This document shows positions 16,469-25,071 of a DNA stretch of 61,045 nucleotides, piece by piece. The stretch is from positions 1 to 61,045 of the forward strand of contig JAIELX010000062.1 in NCBI GenBank assembly GCA_019752635.1. Direction: 5' to 3'. Every line of letters begins with the position of its first letter. Position 1 is the first letter of the stretch. Made by a program: the position numbers and the translations under genes. Source of the DNA: Candidatus Obscuribacterales bacterium. GTDB lineage: Bacteria; Cyanobacteriota; Vampirovibrionia; Obscuribacterales; Obscuribacteraceae. The notes beneath the pieces were generated by a model, which was not told the DNA's origin, made no database searches, and saw nothing but the letters and a program-made list of their open reading frames with translations.

Positions 16469-17572
16469 CTAGTCTTGCTTAAAGCGCACTGCCACTCGAC
16501 GACGCCCGAAGTTGCCCTCGTAAACGCCAAATACCCCGGGTATCTTTTCCTGACAGTGTCCACAGCGATCATTCTTGATGTGATACTTGCTAATCTCGTA
16601 CCACTCTCGCTCAATTACGACTTTTTTGCATGCGTGACAATACGTACTTTGGGTATCTTTTCCAAAAACGTTGCCAGTATAGACATATTGAATTCCAGCC
16701 GCCAATGCTTGCTCCCGCGCTCTCACGAGCGTCTCGGACGGAGTGACGGGACGATTCTGCAGCCGGAAGTCGGGATGAAACGCCGTAAAGTGCACAGGTA
16801 CATCGGTACCAAGGTTTTTCACAATCCACTCACTCATGCGGGCAATTTCATCAGGTGAGTCATTTTCCTCAGGAATGATCAGGTTTGTTATCTCGAACCA
16901 GACGTTGCTTTCGTGCTTCAACCAGCGCAAGGTATCGAGCACCGGCTCAAGGTGAGACAACGTCAGCTGTTTGTAGAAACCTTCGGTAAACGCTTTGAGG
17001 TCAACATTGGCAGCATCCATTACTGAGTAGAACTCCGGTCGGGCCTCCGGAGTAATGAATCCAGCGGTTACTGCGACGGCTTTGATTCCTCGCTCACGAC
17101 ACGCTTTGGCTGTGTCAATCGCGTACTCGGCCCAGATAACCGGATCGTTGTAGGTGAACGCGACGCTTTTACAGCCTAGCTTCAGGGCGGCGTCGGCGAT
17201 GCGCTCGGGCGAAGCCTTTTCGCTCAGCATTTCGATTTCGCGAGACTTGCTGATGGACCAGTTTTGACAAAACTGGCAGCCGAGATTGCAGCCGGCCGTA
17301 CCGAATGACAGGACACTTGAGCCCGGCAGAAAATGGTTTAACGGTTTCTTCTCAATGGGATCGACGCAAAACCCCGTACTGCGACCATAGGTGGTCAATA
17401 CCATCCGATCGCCTTCGTTCTTGCGCACAAAACAGAAACCGCGATCGCCGTCTTTCATGACACACGCACGAGGACACAAATCGCACATGAGGCGACCATC
17501 CTCGGTCTTGTGCCACCAGCGACCAGGGTAGGAAACACTGTTTGGCGAATCGGATGAGCTGTCACCGGTCAT
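16469..17572 (-). CDS. amrS: AmmeMemoRadiSam system radical SAM enzyme
   Basis: Radical S-adenosylmethionine enzyme of the AMMECR1-Memo-radical SAM trio, whose physiological reaction is not settled. The 4Fe-4S motif CNLGCQFC at C95/C99/C102 is in the family context FGTAGCNLGCQFCQNWSIS. An N-terminal cysteine cluster (C30, C33, C37, C47) and GRSTGFCVDPIEKKPLNHF are typical of this subfamily. The C-terminal half has HFTAFHPDF, YVYTGNVFG and a zinc-ribbon-like pair CHAC...CGHC before KIPGVFG. ATG 17572 follows ACAGGTG at 7 nt. 367 residues. The usual partners amrA and amrB are not in the window. First gene of a leftward co-directional run. Confidence 0.93.
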   Translation of the reverse strand: MTGDSSSDSPNSVSYPGRWWHKTEDGRLMCDLCPRACVMKDGDRGFCFVRKNEGDRMVLTTYGRSTGFCVDPIEKKPLNHFLPGSSVLSFGTAGCNLGCQFCQNWSISKSREIEMLSEKASPERIADAALKLGCKSVAFTYNDPVIWAEYAIDTAKACRERGIKAVAVTAGFITPEARPEFYSVMDAANVDLKAFTEGFYKQLTLSHLEPVLDTLRWLKHESNVWFEITNLIIPEENDSPDEIARMSEWIVKNLGTDVPVHFTAFHPDFRLQNRPVTPSETLVRAREQALAAGIQYVYTGNVFGKDTQSTYCHACKKVVIEREWYEISKYHIKNDRCGHCQEKIPGVFGVYEGNFGRRRVAVRFKQD

Positions 17573-17739
17573 TTCAGCACCTGTCCATCAATCGTCCCCG
17601 ATTAAAGTATACCGCTCAAACTCTGCTTCGGCGTCCAGGCAAAATTTATTTGCATAAGTTGTCCAATTTTTCGTGCCCCCGTGTACATACCGCCAGGCGA
17701 GGGACAACATTACTTTTGTTGCGTGGGGCGAAAAATCAA

Positions 17740-19944
17740 ATGAGCACTTTTGAGTGGCTGGCGGAAAAAGCCGGCAGTGCTTTGCAGTCCATAGGGGAGG
17801 CCGGAGCCTCCCTGTTACAGTCGGGATTATCGTTAGCCGATGCAACCCGGGCAGCCGGAGCTGACGACGACGACAGCGGTCCTAAAACCAACGATGACGC
17901 AAGTGAGGCACTGGCTCGAGCCGCCGAAAATGCGCTAGAAACGGAGCGGCCGCAAACCGCAAAAGCAGCAGGTGCACTTAATTCCGGTGCGTTAGATAGT
18001 GCCAAAAGCACAGTGCAGGCCGTTCTAAATATCGCCGAACAGTTTTCGAAACTCGACGCTACCAAAATCTTCGCGTCGACATCCCCACCGGGAGGCCTGC
18101 TCGCCGCAGGAACGCTTCTCATCAACAGCGAAGCCGAAAGCACCGATGTTACATGGGAGTCGCACGACAAAAAGCTGAGAGTTGATACCGTTAGCGATAC
18201 CAGCGCACTAGCCGATGACTTCGCAAAACTTTTTCGAACCGTAGATTCGCCGCAGTGCAAAGAAAAGGTGCACGCGCTGGAGTGCAGTAACATTTTCTCG
18301 CAAGCAAGACCCGGCGATAACGCAGAGAGATTGCCGGAGGCTCACGCCCCGGGCAATCAAGGCGAGAAGGGAGAGAAGGGAGAGAACACCAAGGCAGAGA
18401 TTGTCTCCGCCGAAGCAATCCAGGCCTTGTTCCATCGCGAATCCACCAGTAACTCCGGCGTCCATACAACCATTGATGGCGCCCCCGGATCCATCCGAGT
18501 ACAGACTACCGACTCGACGGGCAAACCGATCACAAAGGTGGAGAAGACAAAAGATGGAACCACGGTAATCCATGGTTCGGAAACCGCGACGAGAGAAGGG
18601 GAGCAAACAGTCCTGCAAGGAAAAGATTACCGAGTAGTTGTGCGCAACGGTATTCGTCATGTCCTTCTGGACGACGATCGAGAGCTCGTTCGTGACGGCA
18701 ATGGTGCAAAAATTATAGATCGCCGCACGGGCTCAGAGATTCAGATATCACAGAATCAGCTGCGTACGGCGCTGACTACCGGTCATGCACTGGTGTTAGC
18801 GCAGGAAAAGGATGATCTTGAAGCACTGACCGAACAGTTGAGAAGCAAGCTCAAACCGGGCGAAACCACCATTATTGTGATGACTGGCGTCGGTACACGA
18901 ACAATCTTCCACGAAGGTACAATCATGGATGTTCGTCCCGACCACATGACGCGAATACAAACACCGGACGGACATGTGTTCTTGATGGACGGCCGGGGCA
19001 ACATGTTCCTCCAGACGGACGGATGCAACGTCCCTCTAGACCGTAACAATCTTCCGAAATTCATCCAATTCCGAAACAACAAGTTCTACGTTGGGCAATT
19101 TGAAATCGATCCGGAATCCGTACAGGTGGTCGCAGACCAGATTACCGTAAATGGTGCCAGCGGGGTACAGACACTGCGAGGTCGCGGACGCACGGCTACC
19201 ATAACTACCAACAACAATGGCACCGCAGATGTGCACGACAGCGACAATCACATACACAACCACGGCGAAAACGGAAAGATCGTAATCGGCAATACAACCA
19301 ATCCTTCCGCATCAATGTTGATCGACCTGGCCATCCAGTCAGTCGAAACAGAAAAGATTCTCGACAACACTGAAATGACTACCATTAAGTCCACGGAAAC
19401 GATAGTCGACAGCCACGGCACGGTCAATTTTGAGGGCGGGCGCGGCCCCGCACTTTTCCATGATGGCAGCGTTCGCGTCGACAAGAACACATTCATTGGC
19501 GCCGACTTCTCTGTGCGCAACGGAAATTGGAGCGCAAGCGCCGAAGCGAAAGCAGCATCGATAGCCGGCGACAGCGGAGCCAGAGCCGCCGGAGTCTACG
19601 GCAAGGCAATGAACGGCACGGTTCGCTGGACTGACATAGCCGACTTGAATGACGCCCTGGGAAACGTTATGGCGTTGATCAGTTCGGTGCCACCCACCAC
19701 TGCCGCCTACGCACGGCTAATGGCAAGCTACAAAGAACTGGTGACAGCCATCAGCATCGCAGCACCGAAGGCAAAAGCAGCCGAATCCGCCCTTGAAAAA
19801 GGCATCACCGATAGTGCAGTCATCAAACAGCTGGACGCTGTCTCATCGCTTCAGCCTTCCGACCGAGCAACCGAAACCACCGGATACAATCGAGACATCC
19901 CCGTTCAATTCCACAAAAACGGCTACTGGTTAACAGTGCTGTAG
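17740..19944 (+). CDS. Large unrecognised protein, beta-rich C-terminal half
   Basis: A 734-residue product with no signal peptide. Residues 1-90 are Ala/Ser-rich helix (MSTFEWLAEKAGSALQSIGE) followed by an acidic patch. A short Gly-X-X stretch (GNQGEKGEKGEN) lies near residue 205. The rest alternates short beta strands and turns, with paired phrases such as HVLLDDDRELVRDGNGAKII, VFLMDGRGNMFLQTDG and FIQFRNNKFYVGQFEID, rich in Asn/Gly/Thr; an Ala-rich helical tail ends it. I do not recognise the family. The frame stays open to 17542, overlapping amrS, but ATG 17740 begins the protein-like part. Tail-to-tail with the next TPR gene. Confidence 0.7.
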   Translation: MSTFEWLAEKAGSALQSIGEAGASLLQSGLSLADATRAAGADDDDSGPKTNDDASEALARAAENALETERPQTAKAAGALNSGALDSAKSTVQAVLNIAEQFSKLDATKIFASTSPPGGLLAAGTLLINSEAESTDVTWESHDKKLRVDTVSDTSALADDFAKLFRTVDSPQCKEKVHALECSNIFSQARPGDNAERLPEAHAPGNQGEKGEKGENTKAEIVSAEAIQALFHRESTSNSGVHTTIDGAPGSIRVQTTDSTGKPITKVEKTKDGTTVIHGSETATREGEQTVLQGKDYRVVVRNGIRHVLLDDDRELVRDGNGAKIIDRRTGSEIQISQNQLRTALTTGHALVLAQEKDDLEALTEQLRSKLKPGETTIIVMTGVGTRTIFHEGTIMDVRPDHMTRIQTPDGHVFLMDGRGNMFLQTDGCNVPLDRNNLPKFIQFRNNKFYVGQFEIDPESVQVVADQITVNGASGVQTLRGRGRTATITTNNNGTADVHDSDNHIHNHGENGKIVIGNTTNPSASMLIDLAIQSVETEKILDNTEMTTIKSTETIVDSHGTVNFEGGRGPALFHDGSVRVDKNTFIGADFSVRNGNWSASAEAKAASIAGDSGARAAGVYGKAMNGTVRWTDIADLNDALGNVMALISSVPPTTAAYARLMASYKELVTAISIAAPKAKAAESALEKGITDSAVIKQLDAVSSLQPSDRATETTGYNRDIPVQFHKNGYWLTVL

Positions 19945-19968
19945 GCGAGCTCCGCTTGGTCGACATAG

Positions 19969-21441
19969 TCACACAGCCGCGTGTTCCATCTCTTTCAGAA
20001 GATCCTCGATCCGCGAAGCCAAATCCTGATCGCGAGGATCAAAGCGAAACTGCTTGCATTCCAGCGCGCGTTGATATAGAGGCCGAGCCTTGGCATACTC
20101 ACCGGTTTCTAAATAGCAGTTAGCCAGCCCGATGAGATTGTCCGCTACGTCATCTTCATCGGGGGAAGAACATTCGTAAATGTCGAGCGCTCGCTGATAG
20201 AGCGGACGAGCCTCTGAGCTTTTCGCCTGGATCTGATAACAATATGCCAACTCGGTAAGTATTGGTGCAAGCGCAAAGTGATCCGTACCGAGAGACTTTT
20301 CTGTAATGGAAAGCGCTCTTTCATATAGAGGAAGAGCCTCATCCAATCGCTGTTGCAGCACACAACACTTCGCTAAATTGTAAAGGTTGTCCGCCAGCAC
20401 GGCCGCATCAGCATTTCGGTCGCGCTCGCTGACCGCAAGGGCTTTGCGAAAGTATGATTCAGCAGTAACACAGTCGTCCTGTTCGGTGAAACACACAGCA
20501 AGTTGCGTCAGCACCGCAGCTACGTCGCAATGTTGTTTTCCGTATTCATTCTCGTAGATTGACAAAGCTTCGCGGTAGAGAAGCACGGCTTCGGCGGGAC
20601 GACGCTGCTGACGACAACAGGTCCCCAGAGCCGTCAAACTATCAGCATAGTCCACCGCAGCGGTCAGCTCAAGACGACTCATCATTTGCATTGCACGCCG
20701 TAACAGCGCTTCTGCTTCTTCCGCCCGCCCCTGCGAAAGAATCGATGTAGCCCATTCGGTGATACAGCGGGCAACTTCGACGCTATCGACTCCAAAGATT
20801 TGCTCATGCAAGGGAACCGCCTTTTCCAAATTTTTTTCAGCGTCTTCAAACCGAGTCAACCGATTCCAGACAACAGCCTGACAGTGCAAGGTGTCGGCGA
20901 TCTCAGGCATATGGGCCTCAGTGTTGCGGTTATAGATTCGCAGACTCCGCTCCAGCGGTGCCAGCGAAAGCTCGAATCGAGACTGCAAAATGAGAGCACG
21001 CGCCAGAAAGAAGCAGCAGTCCGCAACTTCATCAGTATCAGTCCGACTGGCCGAAGAATAGAACTGCAAGGCTGTCGCCAACGACGCGGCGGACTTTTCC
21101 GCCTCGCCCTGCTCGTAGTAACAAACTCCTAACTCCCTGTGAACATAGGCGAAGTCATCGTCCGGACAATCAGGCGGGTCAATTGCGAGCGCTCGCGAAA
21201 GCAGGCGTTCGCATGCCGAAAAACTGTCTAGCGCGCGCAAACAGGAGCCCATACAAACCAGAGTGGTAAAAACACGCGCTTGATCACCGGACTGCTCAGC
21301 GCTCGCGAGCGACTGCTGAAAGAGCTGCTCCGCCTCCGCATATCGGCCTTGTTGAAAGTGCGCGCAGGCATCATCGAACGATCTCTGCCAGGAATCTCTT
21401 CCCGCAAGCAGCGTCCAAAAATTTCTCAGCCACTTAGCCAT
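19969..21441 (-). CDS. Tetratricopeptide-repeat protein (kinesin-light-chain type)
   Basis: A 490-residue protein that is TPR nearly end to end, with 42-residue repeats of the KLC/Nephrocystin style: DACAHFQQGRYAEAEQLFQQ, then units built on VYREALSIYENEYGKQHCDV, YERALSITEKSLGTDHFALA and YQRALDIYECSSPDEDDVAD. About ten repeats. No signal peptide or membrane helix. Such repeats form a superhelix that binds protein partners. It lies 22 bp downstream of an unrecognised gene on the same strand, with kdsC further upstream, so these may form one transcript. Confidence 0.88.
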   Translation of the reverse strand: MAKWLRNFWTLLAGRDSWQRSFDDACAHFQQGRYAEAEQLFQQSLASAEQSGDQARVFTTLVCMGSCLRALDSFSACERLLSRALAIDPPDCPDDDFAYVHRELGVCYYEQGEAEKSAASLATALQFYSSASRTDTDEVADCCFFLARALILQSRFELSLAPLERSLRIYNRNTEAHMPEIADTLHCQAVVWNRLTRFEDAEKNLEKAVPLHEQIFGVDSVEVARCITEWATSILSQGRAEEAEALLRRAMQMMSRLELTAAVDYADSLTALGTCCRQQRRPAEAVLLYREALSIYENEYGKQHCDVAAVLTQLAVCFTEQDDCVTAESYFRKALAVSERDRNADAAVLADNLYNLAKCCVLQQRLDEALPLYERALSITEKSLGTDHFALAPILTELAYCYQIQAKSSEARPLYQRALDIYECSSPDEDDVADNLIGLANCYLETGEYAKARPLYQRALECKQFRFDPRDQDLASRIEDLLKEMEHAAV

Positions 21442-21463
21442 CCGGGAGAGGAGCCTGCTTCAA

Positions 21464-22123
21464 TCAGTAATACAAGTTGCCCCAAACAGCTTCCAGCTCT
21501 GACATTTGCCTCATGAGCACTTCTTGCTGGCGACGATTAGCAGTGCAGTATGCCTGCCAATAAAGCTCCCACCAACGCTGATAAGCCTCATCTTTCCCTT
21601 TACGAGACTCCTCGCCCATAATCTCGTGGCCGGTCACCATCGGCTTCATGAAACAGACGCCACCGTCGCAGTCACTGCCGGCAAAATCGCCGCTGTGAAC
21701 CGAGTTGGAACGACGTTGTTCCCACAGAGTCTTCAAAGCGTTGTATGTACGCGGATAAAGGCGCCCAAGCTCGATCTCGTTCACATCGTCGGCTCGACGA
21801 CACTGATCCGGGTGAAAATCGAGGTATCCGTTTTCCGGGAATTGCGACCCGAGCTCAAGCGGGTTGCGGTTCTCATCCAGCACTGTAATCATGCCGGGAA
21901 AGTTGGTAATCAGTTTGTCGAACAGCGCCTGATGCAGCCTCTTCCAAAGTTGACGTGTCAGCTTAAATTCGCCGGTGTCGCAAAATGTCAGCGCAAACGC
22001 CAGAGTCCGAACAGCCTTCGTTAACCGATAGATCTCCAGCGGTTCCGAACCGATTTCGATCGCATTGTAATAACGATAGGCCTCATCCAGCGCAGTTCTT
22101 TGCCGCCGATCCGTCCTGCCCAT
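21464..22123 (-). CDS. Hypothetical protein
   Basis: A 219-residue, mostly helical, Trp- and Arg-rich protein that I do not recognise. Notable stretches are ALDEAYRYYNAIEIGSEPLE near the N-terminus, LYPRTYNALKTLWEQRRSN in the middle, a cysteine pair in SGDFAGSDCDGGVCFMKPMV, and a tryptophan-rich tail (RWWELYWQAYCTANRRQQE). No signal peptide or membrane helix. Flanked by kdsC (88 bp upstream, with a terminator-like hairpin between) and a TPR protein (22 bp downstream), so it is probably co-expressed with the TPR protein. Confidence 0.65.
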   Translation of the reverse strand: MGRTDRRQRTALDEAYRYYNAIEIGSEPLEIYRLTKAVRTLAFALTFCDTGEFKLTRQLWKRLHQALFDKLITNFPGMITVLDENRNPLELGSQFPENGYLDFHPDQCRRADDVNEIELGRLYPRTYNALKTLWEQRRSNSVHSGDFAGSDCDGGVCFMKPMVTGHEIMGEESRKGKDEAYQRWWELYWQAYCTANRRQQEVLMRQMSELEAVWGNLYY

Positions 22124-22178
22124 AAGCCAGCCTCCGGAACCCTAGTTTCCTTTTCTTGCAAGCTTATATATTCCCTGT

Positions 22179-22206
22179 ACAGCAAAAAACGATCGGTTTT
22201 TTCTGT
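22179..22206 (-). terminator. Hairpin behind kdsC, possible intrinsic terminator
   Basis: An inverted repeat with AAAAAAC (22184-22190) pairing with GTTTTTT (22196-22202) around a 5-nt loop, extended by ACAG/CTGT with one bulged base. It begins 6 bp past the kdsC stop and gives a T-run on the minus strand. The stem is A/T-rich and therefore weak, so termination may be partial. Confidence 0.4.
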
Positions 22207-22211
22207 GAATT

Positions 22212-22790
22212 CTAGGCGGAAACTTCCGAGACGTTGGCCTCGTAACGATCTGTCGCCGCCACCCATAACCCGCGAGCCTTCAAGATCAGTTCGACAACGT
22301 CACGCACAGCACCATTTCCGCCATTAGACGGTGTTACGAAATGAGCAATCTGCTTCAACTCATTGCGCGCATCGCCGACGGCAACAGCCAAACCGGCCCG
22401 CCGCAATAACGGAATATCGGGCAGATCGTCGCCGATGAATGCCACTTCATGCGCTTTCAAACCAGCATCAGCTAGCGCTTCATCCCAGCAGGCAACCTTT
22501 TCCAGATGCCCCTGATAGACATAACGCATTTTCAAAATCCTTGCTCTCTCAGCGGTGCCGGGCGAAACTCGGCCGCTGATTACGCCGGTAATAATGCCGA
22601 CGTGATTGCACAAGTGCAGTCCAAGCCCGTCCTGCGAGTTAAAGCCCTTAAACTCAACCATCTCACCGGCAGGCGGTCCGGGGATATAGTAGAGTTTCCC
22701 GTCGGTGAGAACGCCGTCTACGTCCATCAAAATCATCTTAATCTGTGATGCACGGGTGAGAAGCTCTGATGGATGGCAGTTTTCAGTCAT
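22212..22790 (-). CDS. kdsC: 3-deoxy-D-manno-octulosonate 8-phosphate phosphatase (KdsC-like HAD)
   Basis: HAD-superfamily phosphatase of the YrbI/KdsC type that releases Kdo from Kdo-8-phosphate in lipopolysaccharide precursor synthesis. Motif I MILMDVDGVLTDG holds nucleophile D23 and D25; FNSQDGLGLHL and VISGR (motif II region) follow; motif III/IV is FIGDDLPDIPLLRRAGLAVA. The NGGNGAVRDVVELIL stretch is typical of KdsC rather than of other HAD enzymes. 192 residues, close to the family length of about 170-190. A related CMP-sialate-type phosphatase role (NeuA C-terminal) cannot be excluded by eye. No kdsA, kdsB or kdsD is in the window. Confidence 0.85.
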   Translation of the reverse strand: MTENCHPSELLTRASQIKMILMDVDGVLTDGKLYYIPGPPAGEMVEFKGFNSQDGLGLHLCNHVGIITGVISGRVSPGTAERARILKMRYVYQGHLEKVACWDEALADAGLKAHEVAFIGDDLPDIPLLRRAGLAVAVGDARNELKQIAHFVTPSNGGNGAVRDVVELILKARGLWVAATDRYEANVSEVSA

Positions 22791-22823
22791 GGTCTCGTTG
22801 TCTCGCAGCGTCTAAGGGTTGTC

Positions 22824-25070
22824 ATGGCGGCTAGAGGTCGCCCGATTCGGTTATCCTCTCAGGTTATTGTAGTTGAGAACAAGGGTTTGTATATTGCCAA
22901 CCGAGCATCCGGGTTGATCAGGTCCTGTCCGGCGGCGGCACTAATTTTCATTTCCCTTATCCAACCGGCTTTTGCGGCGGAGACATCTGAGTTGAAACCA
23001 ACATTACAGGTTACAAGCGACACAACAGCGGCAACAGTCGCACGCACGTTCACGGTTGTCGATGTGGAGAATGTGGGCATTGACGGGACTTCCGGCTGCA
23101 AAACATTCTTGTGCGCAGGCAAACCCAAGACTGTCAATTGCTCACTATTGATTGTAGGCGGTGGAACCGGAGGGGTGGCAGCAACAGTTGCCGCGACTCG
23201 AAAAGGCCTGCAAAATGTATGTCTGATCGAAGAGACGTCCTGGCTTGGCGGACAGCTGACAGCACAAGCGGTGTCCGCACCGGACGAGAATTTCCTGGTC
23301 GAGACCACCGGTGCCACCAGAACTTACAAAGAGTTGCGTGAATTTGTACGCCAGCACTACCGCAACCTTGGTGCTACCGACGGTGGCGCTCGCTTCGAAC
23401 CATGGCTTGACCCGGGCAATTGCTGGGTAAGTCGAGTCTCTTTTGAGCCCAAGGTCGCACTGGCTAAGATAGCGGATTTATTGACTCCGGCAACATCGAC
23501 AAAGCAGCTGCGCGTTTACATGCGTTGCAAGGCTGTCTCCGTAAAAATCGAGCGACAAAGAATCAAAAGCATCCTGTGCGTGAATTTAGACACGGGTCGG
23601 TTTATTGAGTTTCGCTGCAAGTTCTGCCTCGATGCGACTGAACTTGGCGACCTATTGCCGCTGGCCGGACTGCCCTATTCCAGCGGGGCCGAATCACGAG
23701 AGCAAACAGCGGAAGAGCATGCTCCCGAAAAATCAAATTCGCAAAACGTTCAGGATTTCACCTACCCCTTCATGGTGGAATTCTGCTCGGGCGAGAATCA
23801 CACGGTTGCGAAACCGCCGTTTTACGATCACTTCAATGCCGCGGGCAAATTCACATTCAACAACTACCGCATGTTTGAAAACGCCAGCGTGTCTTTGCCC
23901 TCGGGCGCGACGCGCGAGCTGCTGCCTTTCTGGGAGTATCGCCGAGTGATAGCACGCGAGAACTTCAAAGCCGATGTTTTCCCCAACGACATTGCGATGA
24001 TAAATTGGGAAAGCAACGATTTGCGTGGCGAAAACATTATAGACCAGGCACCGGATGTAATGGCACAACGACTGGCTCGAGGGAAGGCTCTCAGCTTGGG
24101 ATTCCTGTACTGGCTGCAGACAGAAGCGCCACGAGACGACGGCGGCGAGGGCTATCCCGAGCTAAAGCTACGACAGGATCTCACCGGTACAAGTGACGGA
24201 CTTTCGAAGTATCCATATATTCGAGAGTCCAGACGAATCAAGGCAGCGTACACAATTGTCGAAAGCGATATTACTCGCACTTGCAATCCAGGCCCGCGCG
24301 CGCGACTTTTTTCCGACTCACTGGGAATCGGTCACTACCCGGTCGATGTTCACGGGGAACAAGAAGTCCCCGGTGTCGGGCAGGCTACCGCACCTTTTCA
24401 AATCCCGGCAGGCGCGATGGTTCAGACGACTGTTCGCAACTTGTTACCGGCATGCAAAAATATCGGGACAACTCACGTCACGAATGGCGCCTATCGCCTC
24501 CACCCGATCGAGTGGGCAATTGGCGAAGCTGCGGGTCTCCTTGCAGCCCGCTGTCTAGAATACAAGTATGCTCCGGTCAGGTTTCTCACAAACAAAAGAC
24601 GGCTACGCTTAGTCCAGAAAGATCTGGTCGAACAGGGTGCGCCACTCTTCTGGTTTGACGATATCGGTCCAGAACACGTGGCGTTCGCCGCGGCGCAATT
24701 TCTGGCGGTTACCGGCCTCATGCCTGCTTCAAACGCGGACCTGCACTTCAGACCGGATGATTGCATTACAAAATCCGCAGCAGCAGCCTCGCTAGCGAAA
24801 CTATTGCGATTACATGTCGAAAGTTCCGAAACAGTTAGCACGGTCTCTCCGTTGGAACTGTGTGCGCGAGCGGGCTTGTTTTCGACAAGCAGCGATCATG
24901 TCCTTGACGGAACAGCATCCGTATCCGCACTAAATTTGGTGGCATGGAATCAGCACCAGCTTATCAACGTCAAAGCAGCCGTACCCGCATCAGAGAAAAT
25001 CACGCGAGCCGAATTCGCTCGCTGGCTCTATCAAGTAGCGCAGACGCCCGAGTTCTTTGGACGCCACTAG
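22824..25070 (+). CDS. Exported FAD-dependent oxidoreductase
   Basis: About 748 residues. A Rossmann FAD-binding start CSLLIVGGGTGGVAATVAA (GxGxxG-like at about 112-117 from ATG 22824) is followed by EETSWLGGQLTAQAVSAPDE, the hallmark of the FAD_oxidored family whose members are often mislabelled xanthan lyase. Later signatures are CLDATELGDLLPLAGL and TNGAYRLHPIEWAIGEAAGL. A hydrophobic segment (AAALIFISLIQPAFAAE) before the domain looks like a signal peptide, though its distance from ATG 22824 suggests a start closer in, perhaps one of two TTG codons. The C-terminal 110 residues resemble S-layer-homology helices (ITRAEFARWLYQVA). The longest ATG (22773) overlaps kdsC. Substrate unknown. Confidence 0.8.
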   Translation: MAARGRPIRLSSQVIVVENKGLYIANRASGLIRSCPAAALIFISLIQPAFAAETSELKPTLQVTSDTTAATVARTFTVVDVENVGIDGTSGCKTFLCAGKPKTVNCSLLIVGGGTGGVAATVAATRKGLQNVCLIEETSWLGGQLTAQAVSAPDENFLVETTGATRTYKELREFVRQHYRNLGATDGGARFEPWLDPGNCWVSRVSFEPKVALAKIADLLTPATSTKQLRVYMRCKAVSVKIERQRIKSILCVNLDTGRFIEFRCKFCLDATELGDLLPLAGLPYSSGAESREQTAEEHAPEKSNSQNVQDFTYPFMVEFCSGENHTVAKPPFYDHFNAAGKFTFNNYRMFENASVSLPSGATRELLPFWEYRRVIARENFKADVFPNDIAMINWESNDLRGENIIDQAPDVMAQRLARGKALSLGFLYWLQTEAPRDDGGEGYPELKLRQDLTGTSDGLSKYPYIRESRRIKAAYTIVESDITRTCNPGPRARLFSDSLGIGHYPVDVHGEQEVPGVGQATAPFQIPAGAMVQTTVRNLLPACKNIGTTHVTNGAYRLHPIEWAIGEAAGLLAARCLEYKYAPVRFLTNKRRLRLVQKDLVEQGAPLFWFDDIGPEHVAFAAAQFLAVTGLMPASNADLHFRPDDCITKSAAAASLAKLLRLHVESSETVSTVSPLELCARAGLFSTSSDHVLDGTASVSALNLVAWNQHQLINVKAAVPASEKITRAEFARWLYQVAQTPEFFGRH

Positions 25071-25071
25071 C

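Noticed and set aside
17542..17739. Upstream extension of the large plus-strand protein into amrS
   Set aside because: It overlaps the start of a well-supported gene and has no protein-like composition; ATG 17740 begins the plausible protein.
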